In this document: positions 5,223 to 5,503 of the stretch, piece by piece
Numbering within the stretch: the stretch's first letter is position 1
Layout of the letters: each line of letters opens with the position of its first letter
Assembly: GCA_038253825.1 (NCBI GenBank)
Contig: JBBSGT010000070.1
Coordinates: forward strand, 1 to 5,503
From: JACDET01 sp038253825
GTDB lineage: Bacteria; Patescibacteriota; Microgenomatia; Levybacterales; UBA12049
Direction: 5' to 3'
Length of the DNA stretch: 5,503 nt
Translations under genes and position numbers: made by a program
Notes under the pieces: model-generated
Seen by the model: the letters and a program-made list of their open reading frames with translations, nothing else
Told to the model about the DNA's origin: nothing
Database searches by the model: none

Positions 5223-5382
5223 TACAAAACTCTCAGCCTTATTCAAGAAGCATCTCCTGATAGATACAAATTTCATCATTGATGCCTCACGTTATATATC
5301 AAAATTTAAAATACTACGAGAGAAGCTAGATATATGGGGCTTTACCTTTATCAGTATTAAAGCTATACCTCTCGTAAAATAG
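5188..5382 (+). pseudogene. Truncated PIN-domain (VapC-like) toxin
   Basis: Residues 22-36 read HLLIDTNFIIDASRY, the standard first strand and helix of PIN-domain ribonucleases, with the first metal-binding Asp at residue 26 followed by Thr-Asn. A second strand (GFTFISIKAIPLV) follows, then a TAG after 64 codons. VapC-type PIN proteins usually run to about 130-150 residues and need further conserved acidic residues, a central Glu and later Asp residues, that are absent here. The frame after the TAG stays open only to the TGA at 5437-5439 and does not show the rest of the domain. It overlaps the preceding gene by 35 nt, as toxin and antitoxin genes often do. The best reading is a degraded toxin. 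A sequencing error is possible but would not alone restore a full domain. Confidence 0.6.
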
Positions 5383-5395
5383 ATATCGGTAAAAT

Positions 5396-5424
5396 TTGAC
5401 AATTTCACAAAAAAGCCTCAAAAT
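5396..5424 (+). promoter_or_regulatory. Promoter of the right-edge gene
   Basis: TTGACA at 5396-5401 and CAAAAT at 5419-5424 are separated by 17 nt, the same pair and spacing as at mraZ. The predicted start is near 5431, about five bases before the ATG at 5436. The promoter begins just after the broken PIN frame, so the next gene is transcribed independently. Confidence 0.5.
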
Positions 5425-5435
5425 AATTCTCCACT

Positions 5436-5503
5436 ATGAAAACATTCTCTTTATTGCCCGAAGAGCGAAAAGATCTCATTGGACTGGGGAAACAGATAAA
5501 AGA
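5436..5503 (+). CDS. 5' end of a gene, possibly a helix-turn-helix regulator
   Basis: The frame opens with ATG at 5436 and runs to the window edge, giving 22 codons that read MKTFSLLPEERKDL followed by IGLGKQIK. The LGKQIK element resembles the first helix of XRE-type helix-turn-helix domains, which often begin with LGxxIRxxR, and such regulators commonly accompany toxin-antitoxin genes. That is a weak match on a short segment, so function is uncertain. Start choice is supported by the promoter immediately upstream; there is no Shine-Dalgarno sequence, as expected for a near-leaderless mRNA. Confidence 0.5.
   Translation, partial: MKTFSLLPEERKDLIGLGKQIK

Overview
The window most likely comes from a Patescibacteria (CPR) genome, possibly of the Microgenomates type. 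I base this on the very short division cluster, the divergent MraZ and class B PBP motifs, compact intergenic spaces, small orphan membrane and domain proteins, and an AT-leaning composition read with the standard code. This placement is an inference from gene content and style, not from a marker phylogeny.

Layout, left to right. Bases 1-186 hold a possible divergent minus-strand gene start, an imperfect direct repeat and a promoter. Bases 187-681 encode a membrane-anchored protein of unknown function. Bases 682-867 are the mraZ control region, with a TTGACA promoter and three tandem 10-nt repeats matching the MraZ-operator pattern. Bases 868-4301 are a four-gene, same-strand operon: mraZ (transcriptional regulator), rsmH/mraW (16S rRNA C1402 N4-methyltransferase), an ftsL-like gene (one-pass division protein) and ftsI/pbpB-like (class B transpeptidase). 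It stops after ftsI: no mraY, mur genes or ftsW follow. A convergent gene on the minus strand (4357-4686) encodes a 109-aa tRNA-binding-domain protein of the MetRS-beta/CsaA type.

The right third (4687-5503) is accessory in character. It holds back-to-back promoters, a roughly 260-nt gene-poor stretch with palindromes and a perfect extended -10, then a small toxin-antitoxin-like module: a 64-aa first gene overlapping a PIN-domain ORF that breaks off after about 64 residues. A further promoter and the first 22 codons of another gene, possibly a helix-turn-helix regulator, follow.

How the genes work together. MraZ probably controls its own operon through the repeats at the transcription start. 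RsmH tunes ribosome decoding, while FtsL and the PBP supply septal wall synthesis. Two cross-cutting signals stand out. First, nearly every promoter-proximal gene except mraZ has its start codon within about 10 nt of the predicted transcription start, suggesting leaderless or near-leaderless mRNAs, whereas the operon-internal rsmH has a strong Shine-Dalgarno sequence inside a hairpin. Second, a GAGAATG-type heptanucleotide repeat occurs both inside rsmH, as an extra peptide, and in the spacer after ftsI. I did not find a clearly new multi-gene system; the most unusual items are the altered MraZ DNA-binding motif beside an intact-looking operator, and the broken PIN module.
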